Shown here one piece after another: positions 8,577 to 16,524 of a DNA stretch of 64,000 bases. Each line of letters starts with the position of its first letter. Positions within the stretch are counted from its first letter, which is position 1. The position numbers were made by a program, and so were the translations under genes. The notes under the pieces were generated by a model that had not been told where the DNA came from, did not search any database, and saw only the letters and a program-made list of their open reading frames with translations. Source of the stretch: Gracilimonas sp965227215 (GTDB taxonomy: Bacteria; Bacteroidota; Rhodothermia; Balneolales; Balneolaceae); NCBI GenBank assembly GCA_965227215.1, contig OZ245729.1, forward strand, positions 2,666,001 through 2,730,000, read 5' to 3'.

Positions 8577-10349
8577 CTAACCTGCCCCGCCTGATGCCCC
8601 ACCACCGGCTGATCCGGCCGAAGCGCCCCCACCAGAAACGCCTCCACCCGATGAGATTGTCCCCGTTGCTGCAAGGTTGCTGAATGAGGTTGCAATGTTG
8701 GCAGGTGTACCATCGCTTCCCGGCATAATAATCATCCAGGTGATGGTTGTGACTGCAGCCGGATTATGTTCAAACAGCTGCTCGATATTTTTTTTGCTAA
8801 GGCCAAATGCAATACTGTAAATAAAATGCCGGCCAAGGTGATGGTCGGGTATGGAATAGTCCTTCGCATTTCTCAATGCCTGCTGATAGTTACTCCAGCT
8901 TCTGTACAGTTCTTCCCCCTTTGGAGTTCTTCTGATGATAACGAGGGAGAGTACTGAACATATGAAAACAACAATGGCCGCAAGTCCAACTACCGGGTGG
9001 AGTATGAAGATGCCGGCTAAAGCTGCCAGCATCAAGACCATTTGCAGACCAAAATTCAACCAGGCACCTTTGAAACTATCTCTGTCAATCCACTCCTGCT
9101 TCTTAGCATAAGACTTGAGGTCACTTTTCCAGCTATAAAACCATTTGGAGACTTCGCTCTCGGTAAACTTGAACATCTTTTTGATGTCTGAATGTCCTTC
9201 CGAAATTCGTTCTTTTACGAAATTAAGTAATGATATTTCCCATTCAGTAAGAGATGAGTCAGGTTCTTTATCGGTTTCGGTAATAATAAAAGTATGATCA
9301 CCATTCGGATTAGAAAACCAGCTCTCATCCTCTTCAGGTTCGGCTTCAGTAATTACGAAATACCCGCGTCGGGCTAAATCAAGTAGGGTTGCGGTTACAT
9401 GTCCGCCGGTGATGGTGCGGTGCATGAGAAGCCAGCCAATGGCAGCCGGTTGTTGCTTTCCGGGAATCATAAGGCTTTCATTGGACGACAAATTGATCTG
9501 ATGCCTGCTTCCATATTTCCGATAGAAATACACAAAGCAAAGGATACTCAGCCCGGCTAGCACCACAGCCAATTCAATACCATAGGTCATCATGCGCTCG
9601 CGCTCTTCAGCTTCTGCAATTTGTTGTTCCCGGTAATTCGCTTCATCATTTCTGGCCCAGGAGAGTGAGAAGGCCGGGTTTGTGATTCCGGTTCGTGAAG
9701 CATCAAAAACAGAGGTAGGAAAAACAGTTCGTATTACTACAGCCTGGTTTCTGCTGATGTCAGCTCCGGTAAATTGAAGTCCTTTATCGAATGGAACAGA
9801 TTCAATCTCCCAGGCGGGTTCACGCACCCATGAATGAAGGTTGGAGTCAGAAACAGCCTCAGGAAGCTGAAAAAGAATGGTCAAGTCCTCGGTAGATTTC
9901 TCACGACCGGCTGCTGCGTAATTCCAAAAGAACTCACTCCATTCCGGACCAATCACAACGGCGCCTTCCAGTGTATAGGAGATGGAAAATACCCGTTCTT
10001 CATCTTCAGCCTCATAAAACCATTTTATGTTGTATGAACGACTCGATTCTTCAACTAAAAAGGTGCCGGGCTCCTCGGAGTTCAGGTTCACGAAATGGGT
10101 GCCATTCTCAGAAACCTGAATATTTCGAATGGCGGAAAATCCGGACTTCGGGAGTTCGTAATTGGCCCATGAGAAGTCCCCATCAAATACATAGGTTCGG
10201 TGCTCGGTAATGGTTACGGTGCCATCGGGGTTTATGGAGACTTCTATCTGCAGCTCAGGTATGGAATATTCTTTTGCATGCGTTGTGATACTCAGAAAGC
10301 TTAAAGAGAAAACAGTGACAAACAGTAAGCAAAATTTCGAAAATCTCAT
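8577..10349 (-). CDS. DUF2207 family membrane protein with glycine-rich tail
   Basis: The protein (590 residues from ATG 10349) begins with a clear signal peptide (MRFSKFCLLFVTVFSLSFL). An extracytoplasmic beta-rich DUF2207 domain follows (about residues 30-230), then a transmembrane helix near LAVVLAGLSILCFVYFY, a cytoplasmic segment, and a helix pair near VLMLAALAGIFIL. The end is a Gly/Ser/Ala-rich tail after residue 565, as is typical. The function is unknown. The open frame extends 69 codons further upstream, but that would bury the signal peptide and run into the vapB regulatory region, so the internal ATG is preferred. Confidence 0.8.
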   Translation of the reverse strand: MRFSKFCLLFVTVFSLSFLSITTHAKEYSIPELQIEVSINPDGTVTITEHRTYVFDGDFSWANYELPKSGFSAIRNIQVSENGTHFVNLNSEEPGTFLVEESSRSYNIKWFYEAEDEERVFSISYTLEGAVVIGPEWSEFFWNYAAAGREKSTEDLTILFQLPEAVSDSNLHSWVREPAWEIESVPFDKGLQFTGADISRNQAVVIRTVFPTSVFDASRTGITNPAFSLSWARNDEANYREQQIAEAEERERMMTYGIELAVVLAGLSILCFVYFYRKYGSRHQINLSSNESLMIPGKQQPAAIGWLLMHRTITGGHVTATLLDLARRGYFVITEAEPEEDESWFSNPNGDHTFIITETDKEPDSSLTEWEISLLNFVKERISEGHSDIKKMFKFTESEVSKWFYSWKSDLKSYAKKQEWIDRDSFKGAWLNFGLQMVLMLAALAGIFILHPVVGLAAIVVFICSVLSLVIIRRTPKGEELYRSWSNYQQALRNAKDYSIPDHHLGRHFIYSIAFGLSKKNIEQLFEHNPAAVTTITWMIIMPGSDGTPANIATSFSNLAATGTISSGGGVSGGGASAGSAGGGASGGAG

Positions 10350-10428
10350 GTCCGGATTGTTAGATTTATTGATTCTGAAGGATACGTAATGATCTTTTCT
10401 ACTCAAAAAAATACACGTAGTTATACCG

Positions 10429-10464
10429 TTGACATATAAACATAAATATGCATAGTTTATCACC
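10429..10464 (+). promoter_or_regulatory. Putative promoter/operator of the toxin-antitoxin operon
   Basis: A ttgaca hexamer lies at 10429-10434. A dyad, ataaac (10436-10441) and gtttat (10455-10460), sits just before the antitoxin ATG at 10465. VapB-type antitoxins normally bind such inverted repeats to autorepress. The short distance to the ATG would give a very short leader. This is a reading by eye and is tentative. Confidence 0.35.
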
Positions 10465-10677
10465 ATGAGAACTTCTGTAGATTTACCCGACGAACTAATG
10501 AAAAAGGCTAAAATAAAGGCCGTTGAAGAAGGGATAAGCTTGAAGGATTTAATCATCCGATCATTAAAAAATGAGCTTAACCAAACGAAAGAAATTCAAG
10601 GAACACCCTGGAATGATCTGAAGGGGAAAGGCACGGCATCGGGGCTGTCCGCGGATAAATCAGGATTTGAAGAATAA
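10465..10677 (+). CDS. VapB-like ribbon-helix-helix antitoxin
   Basis: The 70-residue protein starts MRTSVDLPDELMKKAKIKA, a ribbon-helix-helix DNA-binding strand and helix, followed by EGISLKDLIIRSLKNEL. A flexible C-terminus (about residues 40-70) is the expected toxin-binding tail. It should neutralise the PIN toxin encoded 12 bases downstream and autoregulate the operon. The pair sits between a DUF2207 gene and fixX, with no other mobile-element genes. Confidence 0.82.
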   Translation: MRTSVDLPDELMKKAKIKAVEEGISLKDLIIRSLKNELNQTKEIQGTPWNDLKGKGTASGLSADKSGFEE

Positions 10678-10689
10678 ACTATTTGCAGG

Positions 10690-11070
10690 ATGATTTTACT
10701 TGATACACACGTTTGGTTGTGGTGGCTGCTGGATGAAGGACCCTTAACCGAAGAAGAAAGGAAAACCCTGGACGAGTCGGCAGCTCAACAAGAAATTGCC
10801 ATATCAGCTGCTTCGGTGTGGGAGACGGAAATGCTGGTCCGAAAAGGAGTGATTGACCTGAAGCCTTCCTTCAAAAAGTGGATGGAGCTTGCTACAAGAC
10901 CTCAGGTTTGTAAAGTGATTCCAATTGATAAATATGTAATCTTAGCGCAGGAGAAATTGCCGGCAGATTTTCCCGATGACCCAGCCGATCGATTAATCGT
11001 AGCTACAGCATTACTTAATGAGTTCCCTCTGGCTACAAAGGATGAGAAGCTGCAGAACCTGGGGTTCTAA
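10690..11070 (+). CDS. VapC-like PIN-domain toxin (RNase)
   Basis: The 126-residue PIN domain has the acidic active-site set: D5 (LLDTHVW), E45 (SVWETEML), D100 (DPADRLIVATAL) and D118 (TKDEK). PIN toxins of this size are Mg-dependent ribonucleases that usually cut tRNA or rRNA. All four acidic residues are present, so the toxin looks intact. The stop is directly adjacent to the stop of the convergent fixX gene. Confidence 0.88.
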   Translation: MILLDTHVWLWWLLDEGPLTEEERKTLDESAAQQEIAISAASVWETEMLVRKGVIDLKPSFKKWMELATRPQVCKVIPIDKYVILAQEKLPADFPDDPADRLIVATALLNEFPLATKDEKLQNLGF

Positions 11071-11373
11071 TTATCCGAAATTCCAGGTAACGCCACGTCC
11101 AATCTCAGGATCAGGATAATTCCAATCTACCGCTCCCTGATCGCAGGCGTACATACAGGTTCCACACTCAATGCAATCTTCTACCTGGAAATGCACTTTG
11201 CCATCATCGTCCATGGTGTAGCAGTTAGCCGGACAAACATAGGTGGTACACTTATGCGGGCAGGTTGAGTTGCAAATATCCGTATCAACAATAATGTGTG
11301 GCTTAATCTCCGATTTTGCCTGGTTGCGATAGCTTACAAGTCCGAGTCGCTCTGTGAGTTTTAGGTTTTTCAT
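11071..11373 (-). CDS. fixX: Ferredoxin-like protein FixX
   Basis: The 100-residue protein ends with a 4Fe-4S site CIECGTCMYAC (C67, C70, C73, C77), preceded by the FixX-type cysteine region C34-C51 (CNSTCPHKCTTYVCPANC). It transfers electrons within the FixABCX complex, in which EtfAB (FixBA) oxidises NADH and bifurcates electrons to quinone via FixC and to ferredoxin or flavodoxin. It is the last gene of the operon and is separated from fixC by a palindrome-containing gap of 86 bases. Confidence 0.92.
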   Translation of the reverse strand: MKNLKLTERLGLVSYRNQAKSEIKPHIIVDTDICNSTCPHKCTTYVCPANCYTMDDDGKVHFQVEDCIECGTCMYACDQGAVDWNYPDPEIGRGVTWNFG

Positions 11374-11407
11374 AATGTCTTGATTGTAGCATTCAGCTGT
11401 CGGCTTT

Positions 11408-11440
11408 CAGCAAACAGTAATCAAAGAACACTGTTTGCTG
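11408..11440. repeat. 11-bp perfect palindrome between fixC and fixX
   Basis: Bases 11408-11418 (cagcaaacagt) are perfectly complementary to 11430-11440 across an 11-base loop. The flanks are also weakly symmetric (cagctgtcggctttcag against ctgatagctgagagct). There is no T-run, so termination is unlikely. It could be an mRNA processing or stability element, or a dispersed repeat. Confidence 0.6.
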
Positions 11441-11459
11441 TATCCTGATAGCTGAGAGC

Positions 11460-12785
11460 TTATAATGATTTTCCTGCTTTGAATCCGAGTTTTGCCAGTT
11501 CCCAAATCGATGAATGTCGTTTGATGGCCCCCTTAATCATGTCTTTCGATTTTGGAGTCGGCTCGTTTTTAATGGTGAAGAACTGACGCCCGAAGTCACA
11601 AACTAAATTCGGAACCTTTTGTTGCATGGTTTCAGTGTGCAATAAGTGCACAGCATCCTGAAATCCATTGATGTCTTTCATTACATAACTCTCGTCCATC
11701 ACCTTACGATATTCTTTAAGCGTGGCTGAAGTGAAATCTCCTTTCTCTTTGGCTTTTACAATGGTTTCAGCGGCAAGTATACCGGAGCGCATAGCATAAT
11801 CCATGCCCTGAATGGCTTTACCGGCGTTCATCAACAAGTTGGCTGATTCACCGGCCAGTAAAATACCGTCTTTATACAATTCTTTGGGCATGGCTCGCTT
11901 ATCACCGGAAGAAACCACATGAGCTGAATACTCCACGATCTCACCGTCTTTGATGATGTCAGCGATGGTGGGATGGGTTTTGAAATGGTTCAGGATGTCG
12001 TGCGGACTTTTCTTTTTCTCCCGCATATCCTTGATTCCAAGAACCAATCCCAAAGAAATCGTATCGCGATTGGTGTAGAGAAATCCACCGCCTTCAACAC
12101 CATCGGTAGCCCAGCCTACAAACTCGTTACTCATTCCACTGAGTCCGTTCAGCTGAAATTTTTGCTCCAGCACATCCTGATCAAACCGGATGATTTCCTT
12201 AATACCGGTAAGCATATGGTCGGCGGGTACATATTTATCCTGCAGCCCAACCTGACGGGTAAGTAGGTTGTTTACCCCTTCAGCGATGATCACCGAATCA
12301 GCATGAAATTCATCCTCACCGGTTCTGATACCAACGGCTTTATCATTCTCCATGAGCACTTCGTCCACCTTGATGTTGGTAGCAATAAAGGAATCCATGG
12401 CATAATCAGAAGCATCAATAGCTTCCTGAACTTTACCTGACAGCCAGTTGTCGAATTTTGAACGAAGAACAACGACACCGGAATATGGCGGTTCGTTGAA
12501 GTGAGAAGACTTAAAATCTAAGGAGAAAGTTGATTGCTCATCCATGAAGGTAAGCCGGCGATGATTGATAAATCGCTCCCAACCACCGTCTTCTTCTTCC
12601 CAGTAGTTAGGGACTAATTTGGCAAGATCACTGCCCCATAAAACACCACCGGATACATTCTTGGAACCGGCAAATTCACCCCGCTCAATCAGCAGAAATT
12701 TCATATTGTTTCGGGCAAGGGTCATGGCTGCAGCCAGTCCGGCCACGCCACCGCCAATTACTATACAATCAAACTTTTCGTCCAT
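11460..12785 (-). CDS. fixC: FixC, ETF-quinone oxidoreductase-type flavoprotein
   Basis: The 441-residue protein has an N-terminal FAD Rossmann motif (CIVIGGGVAGLAAAMTLAR), an ETF-QO fold (WATDGVEGGGFLYTNRD) and the membrane-associated, quinone-reducing region. LLAGESANLLMNAGKAIQGM is the second FAD-binding segment. In FixABCX it receives electrons from EtfAB and passes them to quinone, with FixX as the iron-sulfur partner. The length matches FixC (about 430). Confidence 0.92.
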   Translation of the reverse strand: MDEKFDCIVIGGGVAGLAAAMTLARNNMKFLLIERGEFAGSKNVSGGVLWGSDLAKLVPNYWEEEDGGWERFINHRRLTFMDEQSTFSLDFKSSHFNEPPYSGVVVLRSKFDNWLSGKVQEAIDASDYAMDSFIATNIKVDEVLMENDKAVGIRTGEDEFHADSVIIAEGVNNLLTRQVGLQDKYVPADHMLTGIKEIIRFDQDVLEQKFQLNGLSGMSNEFVGWATDGVEGGGFLYTNRDTISLGLVLGIKDMREKKKSPHDILNHFKTHPTIADIIKDGEIVEYSAHVVSSGDKRAMPKELYKDGILLAGESANLLMNAGKAIQGMDYAMRSGILAAETIVKAKEKGDFTSATLKEYRKVMDESYVMKDINGFQDAVHLLHTETMQQKVPNLVCDFGRQFFTIKNEPTPKSKDMIKGAIKRHSSIWELAKLGFKAGKSL

Positions 12786-12810
12786 AGGGAAAATTTTAAA
12801 TGATGAATTT

Positions 12811-12848
12811 TAAATGTTAAATGAGACTTTCCGTCCATTTAACATTTA
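12811..12848. repeat. 13-bp perfect palindrome between fixB and fixC
   Basis: Bases 12811-12823 (taaatgttaaatg) pair perfectly with 12836-12848 (catttaacattta) across a 12-base loop, filling most of the 80-base fixB-fixC gap. Short direct echoes of the motif flank it (attttaaatgatg; acattaaacattaac). There is no T-run. Its role is unknown; it may set relative fixA-B and fixC-X levels or be a dispersed element. Confidence 0.6.
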
Positions 12849-12865
12849 GCATTTCACATTAAACA

Positions 12866-13840
12866 TTAACTTTTGATTTTTTTGATTTCTTCGATGAAGG
12901 GAGGGAGCACTTTATACAAGTCTCCTACAATTCCGTAATCAGCTACTTCGAAGATGGGAGCGTCCGGGTCTTTGTTTACAGCAACGATCACCTTTGAATT
13001 TGCCATCCCGGCCACGTGTTGAATAGCACCGGAAATACCCACTGCGATATAAAGCTGAGGGGAAACTACCTTACCGGTTTGTCCAATTTGTAAACTTGGG
13101 TCGTACACACCGGCTTCCGTTAAAGCACGGGAAGCGCCGATTCCGGCATTCAATACTGACGCCAGTTCTGAAATCAGGTTTTGCCCTTCTTCGTCTTTTA
13201 CGCCACGGCCGGCAGCTACAATTGCTTCGGCTTCGTTCAGATCTATGGTATCGCCGGAAGCTGAGATAATCTCTTTAAGCGTAGCTTTCAGCTCAGAATC
13301 GTCCATGCTGAAGTCAATATTTACGACTTCTGCATCGGTCTCGTTCTCGATTAGATCGTAAGAGCCGGACCGTACAGAAACTAACACTTTATCACCTTTA
13401 GCTTCCGTGTTGGCAATGATTTTTGCGGCCATCACCGGTCGTTTCGCAGTAATACCGTCATCGGACAGCTCAAAAGATGAAACATCAGGAAGAACGGCTG
13501 CATCCTGGTTGGCAGCTAAAGCTCCCAAAATATCTTTGGTTCCTTCGGTAGAAGCGAATGCAAATACAGATGGATTTGCCGTTTCCATCACCTTGGCTAA
13601 CGCTTTAAGCAACGGAGTGTTCATGTGGTTTTTGAAAATAGGATCTTCTACCGTGTAAATTTTTGAAGCCCCATACCTTTTAACCCCATCAACATAGGAA
13701 GAAGCTTTTTCATCAATAATAACAGCTTCAACGGAATGACCGCCGGACTCAGCTAATTTTTTGCAATGAGATAAAACTTCCAGGGAAGAACGCTTAATTT
13801 TACCGTCTGAGATGGCAATATGTGTGAGAATTGTGCTCAT
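12866..13840 (-). CDS. fixB: Electron transfer flavoprotein alpha subunit (FixB/EtfA)
   Basis: The 324-residue protein has the EtfA N-terminal domain and the FAD-binding C-terminal domain with GASRALTEAGVYDPSLQIG, VVSPQLYIAVGISGAIQH and AVNKDPDAPIFEVADYGIVG. It carries the FAD that in bifurcating ETFs forwards the high-potential electron to FixC. It lies 53 bases after fixA in the same operon. Confidence 0.93.
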   Translation of the reverse strand: MSTILTHIAISDGKIKRSSLEVLSHCKKLAESGGHSVEAVIIDEKASSYVDGVKRYGASKIYTVEDPIFKNHMNTPLLKALAKVMETANPSVFAFASTEGTKDILGALAANQDAAVLPDVSSFELSDDGITAKRPVMAAKIIANTEAKGDKVLVSVRSGSYDLIENETDAEVVNIDFSMDDSELKATLKEIISASGDTIDLNEAEAIVAAGRGVKDEEGQNLISELASVLNAGIGASRALTEAGVYDPSLQIGQTGKVVSPQLYIAVGISGAIQHVAGMANSKVIVAVNKDPDAPIFEVADYGIVGDLYKVLPPFIEEIKKIKS

Positions 13841-13893
13841 GAGTTTGGTTAATTTCTTTGCTTGAATTCAGTTTTGGCTTAAGCTGAGATGTT

Positions 13894-14664
13894 TTAAAGT
13901 ACGTTTGCTTCAGTATCCAGAAGCTGTGCTACTTCACGGGCAATCTCATCCGGTTCACCCTCAAATTTCTTACCGGGCTCGCGTCCGGGTTTTTCTTCAT
14001 AACCTTTCACGGAAGTGTTTGGAGTAAGCTCATCATCGCTTAACCCTAAAGCAGAAAGTTCGATCTGTTCAACCGGTTTACGCTTGGAAGCCATGATACC
14101 TTTCAGGTTAGGGATGCGCGGCTCGTTCATGTCATTTGAGCAGGTAACGGCACAAGGAGTTGGCAGTTCAATCATTTCTTGCCCGGAATCACCCTGTCGT
14201 TTTACAATGAGTTTGCCCTCTTCGGCTTCAAGACCTACCGCGTTGGTTGCATAAGGCAGCTCCAGAAGTTCGGCTACCATGCTGCCGGTTAAACCGGAGT
14301 CTGTATCCTGAGATTGCTTACCTAAAGAGAGGACATCATACTCTTTGTCTTCGAAAAATTTAGCAAGAATTCGGGCATAGGAGCCGGAATCGTACTGCTC
14401 ATCTCCGGTTGTCTGAATGTGAGTGGCTTTGTCTGCCCCCATTGCCAGCGCTTTTCGAATGGTTTCCGAAGCTTTAGCTGAGCCGATACAGACGACCTCA
14501 ACTTCACCGCCGTGTTTCTCTTTAAGTACCAGTGCTTCTTCAACAGCCGAAGCATCGTAGGCATTGAGAATCATCCGGTCAGCATCCTGAATTAATTGTC
14601 CGTCTTTAATTTGCAGTGGTGCGTTAACATCAGGCACCATTTTAATACATACGTAAAATTTCAT
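13894..14664 (-). CDS. fixA: Electron transfer flavoprotein beta subunit (FixA/EtfB)
   Basis: The 256-residue EtfB carries the signature LPTPCAVTCSNDMNEPRIPNL (about residues 167-187) and the early motif KMVPD. In the bifurcating FixAB type this subunit binds the bifurcating FAD and takes NADH electrons. It is the first gene of fixABCX. No nitrogenase genes are in the window, so the complex presumably supplies reduced ferredoxin for another use or feeds the quinone pool. Confidence 0.93.
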   Translation of the reverse strand: MKFYVCIKMVPDVNAPLQIKDGQLIQDADRMILNAYDASAVEEALVLKEKHGGEVEVVCIGSAKASETIRKALAMGADKATHIQTTGDEQYDSGSYARILAKFFEDKEYDVLSLGKQSQDTDSGLTGSMVAELLELPYATNAVGLEAEEGKLIVKRQGDSGQEMIELPTPCAVTCSNDMNEPRIPNLKGIMASKRKPVEQIELSALGLSDDELTPNTSVKGYEEKPGREPGKKFEGEPDEIAREVAQLLDTEANVL

Positions 14665-14748
14665 TCGCTATAATTTTTCGTCTTAATAAATTCAGTTATG
14701 GAACCGCTTTTTTGGGCGGCTAATATACAAAACCAGCAGATAAATATT

Positions 14749-15678
14749 TTAGTTCTGCAAGCTTTCGTACTCAGATAAATGTCCCTGATCCGTATTCTGT
14801 AAAACATCATAAGCTTCCAGCCGCACATCAGTTTCAGCCTCATCAAAAACAGCAGCAATTTCCCGGGCTTTGGTATCAAAGAAGATATCAAAAAGGAAGT
14901 TACTGGTGGATCTTCGTTTGGTTTCCTGAATGGTTTTCAGTGCACTTAAGATTTCTCCGCGAGCTACTTCAGGGTCGGTTACAAACTGGTCGAGCCCTAG
15001 GCGGTGATATCGGTAATAAGCCGTTCGCAGCGGCCGGTAATTTGATGAAACCAGATCAGTGATCATGGTATTTCGGTTTCGCCGGTTGTTGGTGCTGCGG
15101 GTCCATCCAATGGCTGAGGTGCTTTCTGCAAGGTTTAAAATATTCTGTGCCTTTCCAAAGTAGGGATCGCCACCGTGCTCTGAAAAAGTGTCAAAGTCGT
15201 AACCGAGCATGGTGTAGCAATAAAAATCGATGAAGCCGGTGAGCGCATCAAACTGAAGTTCATCATGAATGAGGCTTTTACCTTCTGGATAAGAAAACTG
15301 CCAGGCGTTATCACTGAGCAAGACCGTAGTTGTTTTGGCCGTGGTGTTGTAAATAGGTCGCTGAACCTGAAAAACCACTTCCGCAGAAAATGTATAATCT
15401 GAAGTTCCGCTGTTGATGGCAATCTGAATCTGGCAGTCAATACGTTCTTCCTCGGCAAAATCCTGTTCCGTCCACTGATACTCATTGATATAATTTTCCA
15501 GAGTGGGTTTTAGGTTCTCAAGATAATTGAATGAAGACCCTTCAAGCTGATCAATATTTATCGTTACAGTACAATCAAATTCCTGCCCTTTTGAGGTAAA
15601 AGGAGTAATCAGGAAAATTATCCCGCAAAAAATGAGGGGCTTTATTATTTTAAAGTAAGAGTTACTGAGAGAGATCAT
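14749..15678 (-). CDS. porD: DUF4835 (PorD-like) type IX secretion protein
   Basis: The 309-residue protein has an N-terminal hydrophobic signal ending near TSKGQEFDC and the DUF4835 pattern (EFDCTVTINIDQLEG, TALTGFIDFYCYTMLGYDFDTFSEHGG with 'DAL' in place of 'TAL' at the start). PorD is needed for T9SS function in Porphyromonas and is widespread in T9SS-bearing taxa. Its presence fits the three T9SS cargo proteins later in the window. The gene is divergent from the outer-membrane protein gene at 15706. Confidence 0.78.
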   Translation of the reverse strand: MISLSNSYFKIIKPLIFCGIIFLITPFTSKGQEFDCTVTINIDQLEGSSFNYLENLKPTLENYINEYQWTEQDFAEEERIDCQIQIAINSGTSDYTFSAEVVFQVQRPIYNTTAKTTTVLLSDNAWQFSYPEGKSLIHDELQFDALTGFIDFYCYTMLGYDFDTFSEHGGDPYFGKAQNILNLAESTSAIGWTRSTNNRRNRNTMITDLVSSNYRPLRTAYYRYHRLGLDQFVTDPEVARGEILSALKTIQETKRRSTSNFLFDIFFDTKAREIAAVFDEAETDVRLEAYDVLQNTDQGHLSEYESLQN

Positions 15679-15705
15679 ATTTATTAGTCGACATTTGGGG
15701 TGCTA

Positions 15706-16524
15706 ATGATACGAATACGACACGTTCTAAATAAATTTTCTTTGGGAATTATTCTGGGGTTGATTTCCGTGCCAGCTTACGCCCAGCTTTCGATGGGTGC
15801 ACGCGGTTTGGGAATGGGACAAGCCACAACGGCACTTCCCGGTTACGACTGGTCCCTGTTCTCAAATCCGGCCCTTTCAGATAACGAAGATGTTGCCATA
15901 GGATTTTACGGACTTCGAAATTATGGCTTTTCCGAGCTCACCGATATGTCGGCTTTGGCGCGGGTACCTACTCAAATCGGAGTTTCATCGGTGGGTTTTC
16001 ACAGGTACGGCGATAACCTATTCAGTGAAACAAGGCTGAGAATTGGATACAAAAATGAGTGGCGAATGCTTCATTTCGGTTTGGCAGGAAACTATAACCA
16101 TATATCATTCGGGGGAGATTATGGATCAGGCGGAGCTATTGGGGTAGATGTTGGGATAGCTGCTGAAATCTCAAATAGGTTTTGGATTGGTGCGAAAACA
16201 ATAAACATTAACCGAGCTTCTTACAATAGTATCCGGGAAGATTTACCCCGAGAGACCACCATCGGTTTTTCATATACACTGAATGAGATTGCGATATTCG
16301 CTTTCGATGTGGTAAAAGATGTCAGCTTTCCTGTGGCTTACCGGGGAGGTGTGGAGATAAAAGTCATCGACAACCTGAAAGGAAGAGTAGGTATCACAAC
16401 AGGACCTCAAACCTATGCACTTGGTTTTGGTTATGGGCAGGAGCAATGGGATATAAATTTCGCGGTTCAAAAACATGAAGTGTTGGGTTTTAGCCCGGGA
16501 CTCGATTTTATGATTTATTTTTGA
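15706..16524 (+). CDS. Outer-membrane beta-barrel protein, PorV/PorQ-like
   Basis: The 272-residue protein has a signal peptide (about residues 1-28, ending VPAYAQ) and then SMGARGLGMGQATTALPG, a start shared by the PorV/PorQ/UPF0164-type outer-membrane barrels. Alternating beta-strand patterns end in the C-terminal phenylalanine (MIYF). A specific T9SS role is suggested by the adjacent porD-like gene but not proven. ATG 15706 was chosen; GTG 15700 is the alternative. It overlaps the next gene by one base (TGATG). Confidence 0.68.
   Translation: MIRIRHVLNKFSLGIILGLISVPAYAQLSMGARGLGMGQATTALPGYDWSLFSNPALSDNEDVAIGFYGLRNYGFSELTDMSALARVPTQIGVSSVGFHRYGDNLFSETRLRIGYKNEWRMLHFGLAGNYNHISFGGDYGSGGAIGVDVGIAAEISNRFWIGAKTININRASYNSIREDLPRETTIGFSYTLNEIAIFAFDVVKDVSFPVAYRGGVEIKVIDNLKGRVGITTGPQTYALGFGYGQEQWDINFAVQKHEVLGFSPGLDFMIYF

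Noticed and set aside
10350..10556. 69-codon N-terminal extension of the DUF2207 protein
   Set aside because: It would put the clear signal peptide inside the protein and overlap the vapB regulatory region and gene.
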